Shown here piece after piece: positions 49,421 through 60,860 of a stretch of 64,000 nt of DNA. Location: NCBI GenBank assembly GCA_031216445.1, contig CM062200.1, positions 7,703,001 through 7,767,000 on the forward strand. The letters are read 5' to 3'. Both the position numbers and the translations under genes were made by a program. Each line of letters begins with the position of its first letter. Position 1 is the first letter of the stretch. Source of the stretch: Lateolabrax maculatus. Taxonomy: Eukaryota > Chordata > Actinopteri > Acropomatiformes > Lateolabracidae. The notes below the pieces were generated by a model. The model saw nothing but the letters and a program-made list of their open reading frames with translations, was not told the origin of the DNA and made no database searches.

Positions 49421-49429
49421 CACGCCATC

Positions 49430-51180
49430 TGCGCTGTATCTTGCCTGGTAACATGCCAGCAGAGAAGAAAGACAAACAGGAGGAGGAAGAGGAGGAGGAA
49501 GAGGAGAGGGGGGGGGGGGGGTTGGGGTGATGAATAGCAGACCCCAGTGTTATGGAAATGTACAGAGACTTGCCTGGGCTTGCAAAGATCATATTATATT
49601 TCTTTGTTTAAAATCCTTCATGGCATAAAGCATAAATAAATAACTGCAGTGTGTGCATGCTGAGTACTGAGAGTGCTGAAGTCTAGCAGCAAGTCCACGC
49701 AGGCTCTGCTGGTTCAGTGTTGCAGTGCACATTACGTCACCTGTTTTGCTCAACCATTACATCAGATTTTTTCATCTGCCACACAAAGATGCAAACAACA
49801 CACAATCAGCTGCATGATAGGACACCGGGAACCTGGTAAAAGGCCAATAAATATGTTTTATGTGATGTGCAGCACATTGTCCTGCATTTCCCCTCAAATG
49901 GAACAACAATGAAAACATGCAAAACAATAGGACCAGCACCAGAAGGACAGCTGACACACTACTATTTTAGAATTTCTCTAGCATTACTGTCACAAAATAT
50001 GCTGTGGTGCTATCAAAGTGCTTTAGGACATGAAAAACACTGCATGGGAAATTAAGTTAATTTGTTACAGTGAGTTGTGATATACCAGACGGAAAACAAG
50101 CAAATTGAGAAAGAAACTTGTTGTGCAAAGCAGAAACTGCTGCTGTGTTTCTGTCTGGCAGGGGTGTACTACATGACATACTCAATGTTTGCTCATAAGA
50201 AAGATATATGCTGTGTGCTACCACACGTGAGTGGGATGGACTGTACTTTACAGCTGAGAGGAACTGAAAGATGTAAACACTTGAAAGGACATTATGTTCT
50301 GAGGGAGATGTTATGAATGAGTGATTAGAAAGTTTGAGAGAAAAAGAACTTCCTTTTCCATATGCAAAGAATGTGGATTAAATGTTGAAGGCTTCAGTAG
50401 CTCATGTAAAAAGATAGATAGATAGATTACTTTATTCATCCCCGAAGGGAAATTAAAAACAGTTTCAAACTTTTGTGAACTATGTGCAAACAACTTGTGA
50501 AGTGAATTCCTAGAAGGCCGAGTGTGAAACAAACTTTTGAACTCCTAAAAGGAACCTTCAACTCCGGCTGGAGGTGTGTCTTGTAACGTCAAGGGCCGTC
50601 CTTAGACATTTACAGCCAGAACAGTACATTCTGTACATTCCCACCCCCCAATTGTTTGAAAACATTCACTCACTGAGCAAAACACCAAGATATGCACGTT
50701 TCCTTGCTGTCAACATAGTAGAAAAGTGACAAGGAAAGAATCACATTGAGTTTCAGACTTAGTTTAGTAGCCTATCTGCAGCTCAGTGAAGTGGGTTACG
50801 ACCAATTATACAACGTCAAGCAAACAAACAGCAACTGGCCCAAGGAATATCCAAGTATGACTTTATTTACAAGCTCTCTTTGTTTTGCTCCAAGTGTTGT
50901 TGGAGCGAGCAGCGATAAGGACCCACAGAGAGAGGAGGAGAGACTGAGCAGGCAGCAGGTTTTCAGATTAATGAGTTACAATGCAGCTATGTAGAAACAC
51001 AATGCCTCACTTCAGGGGATTTATTAAGTTACCAAAGATATTCTTTCCCTGAACACTGAGGCTAAGAACAGATTGGACTGGAAAAACAACTTTATTATCC
51101 TGAACCAGTTGAAAAATGTATTCATAGTCTATTACAAAGTTTTGAATTGTTTAGTTAATAGTATATAACAAGGAGATTTT
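49430..51180. other. intergenic DNA between ddit4 and anapc16
   Basis: A purine-rich (GGA)n stretch and an 11-base G run lie at about 49478-49521. No gene is supported. Open frames of 60-82 codons have no recognised family. Confidence 0.45.
50412..50455 (+). repeat. (TAGA)n plus fish retroelement tail, second copy
   Basis: Same join of 'gatagatagattactttatt' to 'catccccgaagggaaatta' as at 38637-38694, on the same strand. Confidence 0.7.
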
Positions 51181-51423
51181 TGTTGACAGTGGTTTATTAT
51201 AGTATGCTGGGTAAAATATAACAAGTTGTTTTAAAAAAGCAAACCATGTTCATACAATTGTATAAGTGATAAAGTAATACATCTCACATTCAGTATCTCC
51301 ATAATAATTCACACTTAAGATATAAAATAAAACCATAAAGAAGGAATATCATTTATGAACTGAAATAAACCATCTTTTTCTATTTGGCTGATTTATTAAC
51401 CAAAGGCATCTGGGTCTCTTTAT

Positions 51424-52853
51424 TTATGACGGTGTAAATCCCAATAGCTGTTCAATTGGTTTATACCGCCACTCATCTGCTTCCAGCTCCTCCACCAAGC
51501 TCGCAAGTTTCTCCATTCGAGACACTTGTTGATCTGGAAGAAATCACAACTGTCACTTTATCAGGGTACCAGGTTTCATGGGTCAATTCAAAACAAACAA
51601 ATGTTGCATATTCAGTTACTGACTTACCGTGTTTAACCTGTTTTAGTGTGGAGGCAACTTGGTAGCTGAATACAGACTCGCATAAAAATCTGTCAGAGCC
51701 ATCTAAAAAGAAACACAAAAGAAGAGAAGGTGAAGATTTCTTTAAAACACACAATTGAAGCCTTGGTGTTCCCTAGGATAATAGAAATATCAAAATGGAG
51801 CTTTCAATTTGTTCCAGAAAGAGAATTATTATAATCCAATTTTCAACCAAACTAGTCACATTAACTGTATTTTTTAAATAGACAGGCAACAAAGGAGGAG
51901 TAAAGAGCCCAATGGACTTTTTGCTCCCATACACAAATCTTATGTTGAGAGGTTATAAGGAGTTATGGCATAAAGCAGGAGGTGGATCAGTACCCAGCTG
52001 CTGGCCAAAAATTGCGAGATACCAGACAGAGACTTTACTAATTCAGGCATGCACACTCACAGTGGATATTTCAGAATGATGTATGGGAATTCAGTTGAAA
52101 GAAAGTATGTGATGTGACTTTATTATAGCCTCAGGTTGTGCCACACGTATCATTGTCGTTTTTACATGAGATAAATACAAGCCAAACCTTAAAAATACCT
52201 TGCAAGTCATTTGACAACACATATGTCTGTGTTGAAAGATATGGAATGAAAGATATTATGTCTGCTGCACAATAATGAAGATGTTTAACTAGTTTTAGAA
52301 GTGACTGATTCTTAATCCAAACAAAGATGGCAGCCAGAGGTGACATTTTGTATGATGCAAGAAAAACACTGATGCTTGGTTACATATGAAAATCTGATCA
52401 ACACCTGATACGTTTTCAATTTCAGTAATGATGCCATATCTGGCTCCATCTTTGTTGGCTTGAACAATTTGGGAAATAGGTGAAAGGTCTTTATTGTGCA
52501 GCTGGATAGAAGATGCTCTGGGGAATCTGGACATGTCTTCAAAGCAGCTGCAAGACTTTTTCAGAGCTTGGCTTGCAGGCATCATTTAGAGAAACAGATG
52601 CTTAGCTCTGTGATCTGAATGTAACCTTTAATCTCTATTCATTCTTGTTAGGAGGAGAGATGTGGACAAAGACAGATGCCCCATTCTCTCTCTCTCTGTG
52701 TTTTATCTTACCTTCCATCATTTCACCTGCACCTTTAGGATATGTGTACAGGACTTTCCGGGGAGGGATGAGCTCTGAAGCACTGAACCCCGAGCCAGTC
52801 ACCGAGCTGCCGCTCACACCTCCCGCAGAAGAGGACGAAGAAGACGCAGCCAT
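51424..52853 (-). CDS. anapc16: anaphase-promoting complex subunit 16
   Basis: Small subunit of the APC/C ubiquitin ligase that drives anaphase and mitotic exit. Three coding exons on the minus strand: 52853-52712, 51702-51628 and 51533-51424; 108 aa (human 110). N-terminus MAASSSSSSAGGVSGSSVTG, then LIPPRKVLYTYPKGAGEMME, the FLCESVFSYQVASTLKQVKH segment and a coiled stretch MEKLASLVEELEADEW, ending LLGFTPS. The ATG is set by an acceptor directly upstream (TAAG|GTAATGGCT). Non-coding first exon(s) are likely near 53156-53400, with donors at about 53155 and 53250. The TAA stop shares its last A with a minus-strand AATAAA; further hexamers follow at 51397 and 51197. Confidence 0.94.
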
Positions 52854-53339
52854 TACCTTAGGAAACTTTAAAACAAACACCAAGAAATCAAACAACTGTC
52901 ACCGCTATAATCCGTAAAACACAAGTACAGCATGGGTTAGCGTTTTAGTAACCACGGAGGCAGTTAACCTCAGTAAAACCAGCCCACAAAAGCTGCCGTC
53001 AGTAGGTTTGTTTTCGGAGCTTTTATGTGTTTTTTTTTCTGACAGAAAGCTACAACTAGGTGGCTAACAAGCAAGCTAACCATCCTGCTGACACCAATGC
53101 CGGCAACAGCCATTCACCATTAATGTTCCTTGACAACATGGCAACAACTTACCGTTTTCTCGCAATATAACGTGGCGGCGACGTCCCGGTGACTTTATAA
53201 CGCCTTTAGATCCGCGCAGTTGTTTCTGTTGTTTGTTTGGATGTCTTACCACTAGTTTACGACAGAGAAAGCGCTTTACGGTGGAAGCGATGGAACTCTG
53301 AGCACAGATCTGAGAATGATAGGGATGGTTCACCGCCAT

Positions 53340-53586
53340 TAGTTCTGAATGAGCGGCCGTTTGTAGATCTACTGAACATGTAGAGCTGCGTCATCTGCCG
53401 TAAAGCGGGTGACCCGGTACGTCGTGAACGCCAGCTTGCTAGTACGTCGTGAGCAACTATCTAAATAGGTGTTTTAAAAGCCAATTTAATTTATTTTCGA
53501 GTACATTTAGTTGCCAGCGAGCTGTTTAGATATTAATTTATGTTGTTAGGTCGCTGAAGTTTAGGCAACGTTAGCTGGTTTACATT
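53340..53586. promoter_or_regulatory. bidirectional promoter anapc16 / ascc1
   Basis: The two genes are head to head with only a few hundred bases between the predicted anapc16 first exon and the ascc1 ATG at 53587. The space is CpG-rich and holds two direct copies of GTACGTCGTGA at 53417-53427 and 53442-53452, 25 bp apart. The head-to-head arrangement is also found in human. Confidence 0.65.
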
Positions 53587-56500
53587 ATGGATGTTTTACG
53601 TCCACCTCTGATCAATATAAATGGAAGAATATACAGAAGGAATATCATTAAGGAAGAGCATTATGAGGAAGAAGAGTTCTCTTACATGGGACCACCAGGT
53701 AAGTTGAGTCCTGTCAGTGTTAGCAGGTAGTATTCCTTATTTACTCCCAGACTGTAGCCACATATTTTACAAAAAAACAACAACAAAAACACCAGTGATA
53801 TATTTGTGTATGTGTGGTTTACCACGTTTAGAGAGTGAAGACCTTGCAGATGAAACCTGTGATGCCCACTTCATTGAACAGACTGATAAGGGATACCGCT
53901 GTGCCATTGATGTCCCAAGTGTTCTTTACAAGTGAGTTATCTACAGTGCACAAGTTGCATGAAGTGTGTCTGTGTTTCAAGTGAATTCAAGTCAAGTTTT
54001 CTTTATATAGCCCAAAATCACGAATCACAATTTGCCTCAGGGGGCTTTACAGTGTGCTACATCCTCAATCCTTAGATTGTAGATGCGGTTAAACAAAAAA
54101 CTCCCTCCAAAAAATGGAAGACACTTCAGAGAGAGCAACAGAGGAGTCAACTTCAGGTGTCACCAAATAGGCAGGCCCTTTGCCACGTGACCTCCTCTCC
54201 AATAAGGAGACCTGGGAGAGGATAGGCAACACAATGAAAGAAAGAGAGAGAGAGGTGGAAAGAGAGGGGGTGAGAAACTCACACTGCTTGGAGGCTTGTG
54301 GGAACAGAAACAAAAACTGAGGGTTAGAAAAAATGGAGCAGTTATCAGAAGATTTACAGTTTATTCTCGTCAGCAGGACAGACTTGGACTGTTGGAGCTA
54401 GGGTTAAGAGATTCAAGGCCTGAACTAATCGAAGAATGAGCACTAATTGAAACTTAAGGCTAAGAAGTTACATTTAAGTTTGTGTTTGCTTGATTATTTT
54501 ACAGGTACATCATAGGAAAAAAAGGAGAGACACGCAGACGTCTGGAGTTTGACACAAAGACATCTATCAACATCCCAAAACAAGGAGTGGAAGGACAGAT
54601 TGGTGAGAAATAAAGGCATCATTAAACAATTAAGAGAGCACTCTGAAACAAAAGATTCTCTCTCAACTTTCTTACTTTGTCTGACAGTCATCACAGGTTC
54701 CCATAAAGCTGCAGTCTCATCGGCAGTCACACGAATTGAGGTCCTTGTTGAGAGTTTCCGAAAAAAGCAGCCTTTCACGCACTTCCTGTCATTCCCTCTG
54801 AATGATCCCAAACTTCAAGAAGGATTCCTGAGATTCAAAGATGAGGTGTTGCAGCAGTGTTCACAGGTACTGTAGAAAGAAACAGAAATATGAATGGTGA
54901 TGATGAGGGGCAGTGGTGGCCATATATTGTTTAAGATCAGCACATTATATCTGTGATAAATTCTATATTTACACATTGTTCTTACCTGATATGTAGGATC
55001 ATGGAGTAGAGGGAAGCATCTTTCAGAACCCTGCAAAGCTTCACCTGACAGTCGGCACGCTCGCACTGTTAAATGACTCAGAAGTGAGAAAAGCATGTGA
55101 ACACCTCCAAGAGTGTCAAAACTTCATCAGGTAGGAGACAAAAAAGCTTATTATATCATACTAAGATATGTAACTGAAAAGCACTTTCTTTATTTGTTTG
55201 TCTTTTTATTGGATTGGTCAACAATGAAAAAATAAAGAACAGCACCAGCCTTATTCTGTAATAACTAATGAGCATATGTCATTTTACTTAAGGTCAGATT
55301 AGTTTAGATTTGATGTAAAAACGAAATGAATAAAAAAATGTCTAAAGGCGACCCTAGATTTTACTCCTGATGTGACAGGTTAGTCACTGGAATCTAATCT
55401 TTGCTGCAGAGACATCACAGAAGGAAAACCTCTACCGGTGAAGGTGACAGGTATAGAGTACATGAACGATGACCCAGCCATGGTGGACGTCCTGTATGCC
55501 AAAGTCCATGTGAAAGACGGATCTGACAAGTAAGTGGATCAGTAACAAATCCTGTTAAAAATGAAAGTAATTTACAAAGTTGACACCACAACATTTTTAA
55601 CTTTTTATTCAGCTGGAGTCTCTCTCTCTCTTTTTTTTTTTTTTTTAAGGTTGCAGGTGATTGCGGACCGGCTGGTAGAGCATTTTGTCTCAGCGGGGTT
55701 AATGGTCAGAGAGTGGGATAAAGTGAAGCTGCACGGCACTGTGATGAACACTCTGTTCAGAAAGGACTCCACAGGTAAAGACATTACATTCACATGACAG
55801 GCTGAGCAGCCCTGTGCCTGTAGCTTGTGTAAAAACAAAGTTATTGACCTGCTGGGATCACATCAGCTCCTGTCCTGAACCTGTTTGCCAATGTCCCCTT
55901 ATTATCTTTTGGCTTAGACCTGAGCTGCAGTGACGACAAACCCTGAACAATTCCAAAAACAAATTCTTAGAGATAGACATCAGGCAGCTAGTTCTCCGTT
56001 TGGCCACAGCTCTGTTTACGTGCACCAAGCAGCGTGTTTTCCAAGTACTCTGACAATAGCTTCATTCATTTTGGCCATGGATTAAGTCCAGCCCCAGTTC
56101 TCAAATTTGTACTGGGTTAACCAACAACACAGCACAAGCGAGGGGCCTTGTCACTGCTGACCATGTTTGCCAGCATGTAGATGAATCCTATTAAAATTCA
56201 GTGTTTTTTTTTCTTTTCTATAGTCCCTGTTTCACAAACTAGTTTCATAAACTAAACGAGCTTGATTGTCACCTTAGTAAGTAAACATGTTTATTTGATC
56301 TGCATGTTGTCCCGTGTTACATTGTTCAGCCTGTCTTTTGCACTGTGGTGTTTTTCCAGTTGAAGACACGGGAGGCTCAGGAAGACAAACCATGAGTGAA
56401 AGAGAGGCGTTTGATGCCAGAAACATATTAAAGGTTAGAGGAAATTCACTCCTGCCTGCCTTTTTATACACTGCTGAATTACCAACAGTCCAGACTTGTG

Positions 56501-58154
56501 CTCACTACTTGGCTGCTGTTAATACCAGATGAAGATTCTTTTTTAACTATAGGCCAGATGAAAAACATAAATATAAACCTGGTTTAAAAATAAAAAGGTT
56601 ACATTTGGAAAAATAAGTAAGCGTACTATTAGAGAAATGTTTAACTAAAATATATGTGGACATTTTAAATAGAACTTAATTGCTCTATTTAGGCACCTCC
56701 AGCAATATTGCACCACACAAGTGATGCAACGCTGTCTGTTATATTTAACGTACTGTGTATAGGTTTTTCAACTGTGGTTGACATTTCCACTGCACTTGGA
56801 GTCCCATTGCGATATGAGAGCATGCCAATAAATTAATTAGTCTTAAAATAAAGATATTTAGGTCTCTGGGGGAGAACACTCTGATACCACTCCGTCACTC
56901 ACAGGATAATCAGGCTAATTTGAGAGATGACTCACTCCTGTCGACAATCGCAAAAGGCTTTACAATTTCAGACTGGTCCTAAATGATTATGTTCCCACAC
57001 CAGCTGAGATATGCAATTAGACGTTAACCCACTTGATCTACTTAAAAGCCAGTTGTGGTTTCTAATGAAACATCTACATAGACCTTTTTCACAGCAGATC
57101 TCTGTTCTGTCCAAGCGTCCCAATAAGCCTTGACAGTGTGACAGTGAGGCAGCATGCATAAACCAGGACCCTGAAACTGAAGCAGCTAAATTTGATTCAG
57201 CCATCATTCATGTTATTATGTACAATTGTGCTTTTGTGAACCTATTCACAATGTTGACAGGCAACATTATGTTACATAGAAATTGAATATCAATGGACTG
57301 AGGACTGATCAAATAAGGTCTGGTTGGCCTACTGAACATGTAGACATATGTTGTTTGCTATAGGTGCCTAATTGGAGTGATCACAAACCCGTTAGATCCT
57401 GGTCACTTAGGATTTATTTTCAATAATATAAAAAGTCAGAATCATGACTAATTATTCATGCTGGCTTACGATTTCAACATTTAACCAGAAATGCTAAAAT
57501 ATAAGGTGCTAAAAATCTATTAGCTGGTTGCAAGATTTACACTGCTTAACAGTATATTTATTAAACCTGTTATTTGGGAAAACAAGAATATGCCGATATA
57601 GCTCAAAGATTTATTTGGTTTTCTTTTTTAAAGAAACACTTGTCAGAGCCAGACTTTAAAATCTTCCAGGTGCAGCTTCTTTGTGAGTGACACCTGAAAT
57701 GTGACACGGCAGATAAAAAGATCTTAAATTCACCTTCCTCTCTGGCGCAGAGAAGGTCTTTGTTTGAATAACAAAATCCTTGATTTTGACACAAGGGTGT
57801 CTACCAAATGCTTAGATGCTCGTAACCATGGTAACGCCATGTCTGTGAGTGACAGCTAATCTTCTTTTTCCCCATAGTAGGGTCGACTTTTTAAACCCAG
57901 TCTTGTCTTTTCTAAATCATTTAGTGGTTGGACTGCTTTGTTATTAGTGATATGAATTGATTTTTAATGCAAGATTAGCTATATTGATGATGACATTTTG
58001 TATTATTGAAGTTTTTATTTGCTGTTTATCATTACAGAAATTTGGTGCTTATCTTTTTGGAGAGTTTGAGCTGAACACTGTCCTGCTGTCCCAGAGATAT
58101 TCGACAGATTGTACAGGTTACTACACCTCTGCAGGGAGCATCAACCTGTCATGA
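53587..58154 (+). CDS. ascc1: activating signal cointegrator 1 complex subunit 1
   Basis: Subunit of the ASCC complex (with ASCC2, ASCC3 and ALKBH3), used in transcription co-activation and alkylation repair. Nine coding exons: 53587-53698, 53832-53931, 54505-54602, 54688-54866, 54997-55130, 55410-55529, 55650-55774, 56360-56433 and 58038-58154; 352 aa. KH domain about residues 58-128 with the GKKG loop at 75-78 (YIIGKKGETRRRLEF). The C-terminal half is a 2H phosphoesterase-like domain with both H-x-T motifs kept: HLTV at 179-182 and HGTV at 276-279, a spacing typical of the fold. Ends SAGSINLS. AATAAA at 58366-58371. Intron 2 and intron 8 carry repeats; intron 8 (1.6 kb) also has an RFX-type site. 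Confidence 0.95.
54000..54300 (+). repeat. dispersed fish repeat in ascc1 intron 2
   Basis: Opens with 'ttatatagcccaaaatcac' then 'caatttgcctcagggggct'. The same core occurs at 22455-22545. The following 200 bp (poly-purine GAGAGAG, 'gagacctgggagaggatagg') fits the rest of a longer copy. A widely scattered non-coding fish repeat from memory; the class is not assigned. Confidence 0.6.
57055..57215 (-). repeat. dispersed repeat, copy B, in ascc1 intron 8
   Basis: Contains 'ccaggaccctgaaactgaag' and 'cagctaaatttgattcagcc', the reverse complement of the block at 8712-8760, and 'acctttttcacagcaga' near 57082 in the same orientation as 8646. The mix of orientations suggests an element with inverted-repeat ends. 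Confidence 0.6.
57822..57835. promoter_or_regulatory. RFX-type X-box in ascc1 intron 8
   Basis: GTAACCATGGTAAC fits the X-box pattern GTNRCC-NN-RGYAAC in full and is nearly palindromic. Such sites bind RFX factors in promoters and enhancers of ciliary and MHC class II genes. Function here is inference. Confidence 0.5.
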
Positions 58155-58253
58155 GCTTCAACTGGGCTGAACATATTCTGAGGTGGGAAATTAATAGTGA
58201 AGAAATTAAGTTTCTACCTTAGCAGAACATTGAAGCTGTCTTGATGTTGTTGT

Positions 58254-58267
58254 CCAGTAGGTGGCAG
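58254..58267 (+). promoter_or_regulatory. CTCF-type core in the ascc1 3' UTR
   Basis: CCAGTAGGTGGCAG matches the CTCF core CCASYAGRKGGC at every position, 100 bp after the ascc1 stop codon. Confidence 0.6.
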
Positions 58268-58859
58268 TGTGGGTTTTAATTTGTTATTGCAAATGATTTG
58301 TTATGCCTTTATCTGAACTAAATTCTTTATTTTCTACACCCCCTTAGGAACAGTTTGTGCAGAAAAATAAAATGATCAGAGTGCAGAATGATTTTGAAAT
58401 TTCAGACTAAAGCCCATTAAAAAGATGCCAAACTACTCTGAAATGCTCTAGGTACTCACATTTCTCTTTTTGTACTTTAGTCTACAGACATTTGGTTCCC
58501 TTCAGGGAATCTGAGTCAAACAACATCAAAGTCAATAACACAAAATACATTTTAATGGAACAGGCATTCAAAAGAAAACATGAAAAAAGTGAGAATTTTC
58601 CTCAAAAACTTCAGTGTTTACCCCTAAATACTTAAGTCCTGATTTGGAAATAGAATGGGTTTACTTTTGCAAGATTTTATTTTGGATGATCACAGTAGAA
58701 TCATGTTTGGTTTTTTTTGTTTGTTTTTTGTCTGTTCCCTTAAAGGAGGAGATGATTAACTTTGTGTGTGAAGTTGGATTGTTGAACATATAAAATCAGA
58801 TAAGAGGCTCAGTCAGCAGGTTAAGGTCAGACTATCTGTAGAGATACATGAAATATATA

Positions 58860-59255
58860 ATAAGTGACATTTTGTGGAACACAATGGTGAAATGTAACAC
58901 ATTACATCCATGTGATTTGTTACTTTATACCTCCACTCCACCGCATTTATTTATTCTGATACCTATTAATATTAAGATTTTGCACACAAAACATGCACTC
59001 AACTTATATATGTGGCATATTGTTATAAAGTAGTTAAAATTATCTCCACCTCGACCAACTACAACAGTAAAATGCTACTTAAACATGAATGGAAAATTGA
59101 TAACTCAAAAATATAATACATTTAATAATGAAACACTTGATATTAATGATTACTACATTTTGCTGACAATACTTCAGTGTTTGGACATTTTGAAGCCAGG
59201 AATACTTCATCTACTTTTACTTCAATAAAGGATCTGAGTACTTCTCCCACCACTG
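58860..59255 (+). repeat. MITE-like fish element, third copy
   Basis: Ends 'aaggatctgagtacttct' then CCCACCACTG, matching the right end of 33683-34090. Interior 'tataaagtagttaaaattat' and 'ctccacctcgaccaactac' are typical of this repeat. The left end is too diverged to place exactly. Confidence 0.65.
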
Positions 59256-59259
59256 TAAG

Positions 59260-60500
59260 GTCTGAACTTCTGAACACAGTGTTACCCTACAATAAATACA
59301 TGTTTTCACATCTCATATATGTTCACTCTGGTCATACAGGAAGTCAGTGTTAATGGCATCTTCTGAATAATTTAACTGCATTGTCTCACCTGTCAACCAG
59401 AATTTTCTCACCATTCTTCAGCCAATCGCGGCTGCTCTATTTTGAGAAACTCTGACTTATATTAGCAGATTGGGAGACTTGTGAGATTTCACCCTGATCT
59501 GTCCTCATCCACTCACTGCTGGAAATCAAAAACAAGTATTACCCATTTCCTTTCATCTCACTGCCTCATGAATGTGTTAATGCGTCACTGACATGATTTA
59601 TTACACCAGAGTTTTTTTCATATTTTTTTGTCAGTGCCCTTCCACACGAAACCACAACCTTGTTCCCACTCCCGTCTGTGTTCAATGTCTGTATTCACGG
59701 ATACACACGACAGAGCCCGGCCACTTGCCTTTGCCGTCAGAGCTTTTTTCAGCCCTCCCCTCTGCCGGCGATGCTCTCTGCTTGGCATGCATGAGGGCGA
59801 TCGCTGAGCGGCCAAAAGTTACACTGTTGGAAACTGAGGGCGCTTTTTGTTTGTCAGCTCTGCCATCCCGTGCTGTCCACCCTCCCATTTCAGCAGTGGC
59901 GTGACTTCTTCTTTTTTTTTTTTTTTCCTGTTCTCCTGGAGCCCTGTCAACAGACGCCATTAGACAGGGACATGCAAATTTCGTCATCGGATAACAGCAA
60001 GCCAGCCAGCCAGCCGAGCCATCCGTGCATTGACTGTGGCACTGTCTGGACATAAAATATATCTATTCAGAACCAGGAAAGGAGCCTAATTAGCCACTCC
60101 CTGTCTCCTGAGAGCATGCTTGTTAGTGGGTCAGGAGTACACATCCAGCATAACGCCACTTTCAGGTTACAGATACAGTGAGGATTCTGGGAATTGCCAA
60201 TACTTCTGCTCGTAAACACACAGAGAGGGAGAGAGAGAGAGAAGATGATTTGCAAGTTAATGAAATTCATTGAGACTGTGCATCCTTGTTTCTTTTGGCA
60301 GGGACATGATTAAGGATGCATTGGGCAGATGTCCTCAGTAATGATGGTACTGAAAACGTGAAGGAACATACGTCATCTGCAGATAGACTCACACACTGAA
60401 GACATATTTAATTTGTCAGTGCATTTCAATATAAGATGTTGTGACTGCGTGTTTACTTAATAGCCATATGTCTGTTTTGTTGCGCAGAACAGGAACATAT
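59260..60500. other. intergenic DNA with a more GC-rich block
   Basis: A block at 59640-60050 is less AT-rich than its flanks, contains an octamer ATGCAAAT at 59971 and a pyrimidine run, and has no convincing exon. In human the next gene here is SPOCK2, so this could be regulatory sequence for it; no SPOCK2 coding exon was recognised. Confidence 0.3.
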
Positions 60501-60509
60501 TGGACTAGA

Positions 60510-60606
60510 GCTGCAATGAACGATTATTTTTCAGTGTCCGTCAATTCATTTATTAATTTTCCAATTAATTGAATAATCGTTTAGTCTATAAAATGTCAGA
60601 AAATAG
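60510..60606 (+). repeat. 'gattaatcga' type fish repeat
   Basis: Contains 'gagctgcaatgaacgattat', 'aattaattgaataatcgttt' and 'agtctataaaatgtcagaaa'. A shortened relative lies at 62525-62580 ('taatctataaaatgtaagaa'). A common anonymous teleost repeat from memory. Confidence 0.65.
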
Positions 60607-60860
60607 GAAAAAGAATAGGTAACACTTAAGTCCCCGAATTTAGCATTTATAAGCACTATATAAACATTTAATAATGGTTTATAACGCGCTATAATTTATT
60701 TGTAAGCAACTATAAGCACATTTTTACAACCATAACTTCTATGAGGATGTATTTTATATTATTACAACTGTGTTTTACTGTATTGTCATTCATTATCTGA
60801 TTTACAATAATGTCCATATGTCCACTTACACCTACATTATAGTGCATTATGGACGATGAT
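60607..60860 (+). repeat. probable non-autonomous repeat
   Basis: Follows directly with 'aataggtaacacttaagtcc', then a series of 'tataagcactatataaac' and 'ggtttataacgcgctataat' phrases. This resembles the teleost 'ggtaacacttta' repeat known from many introns. No coding capacity; boundaries are approximate. Confidence 0.45.
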
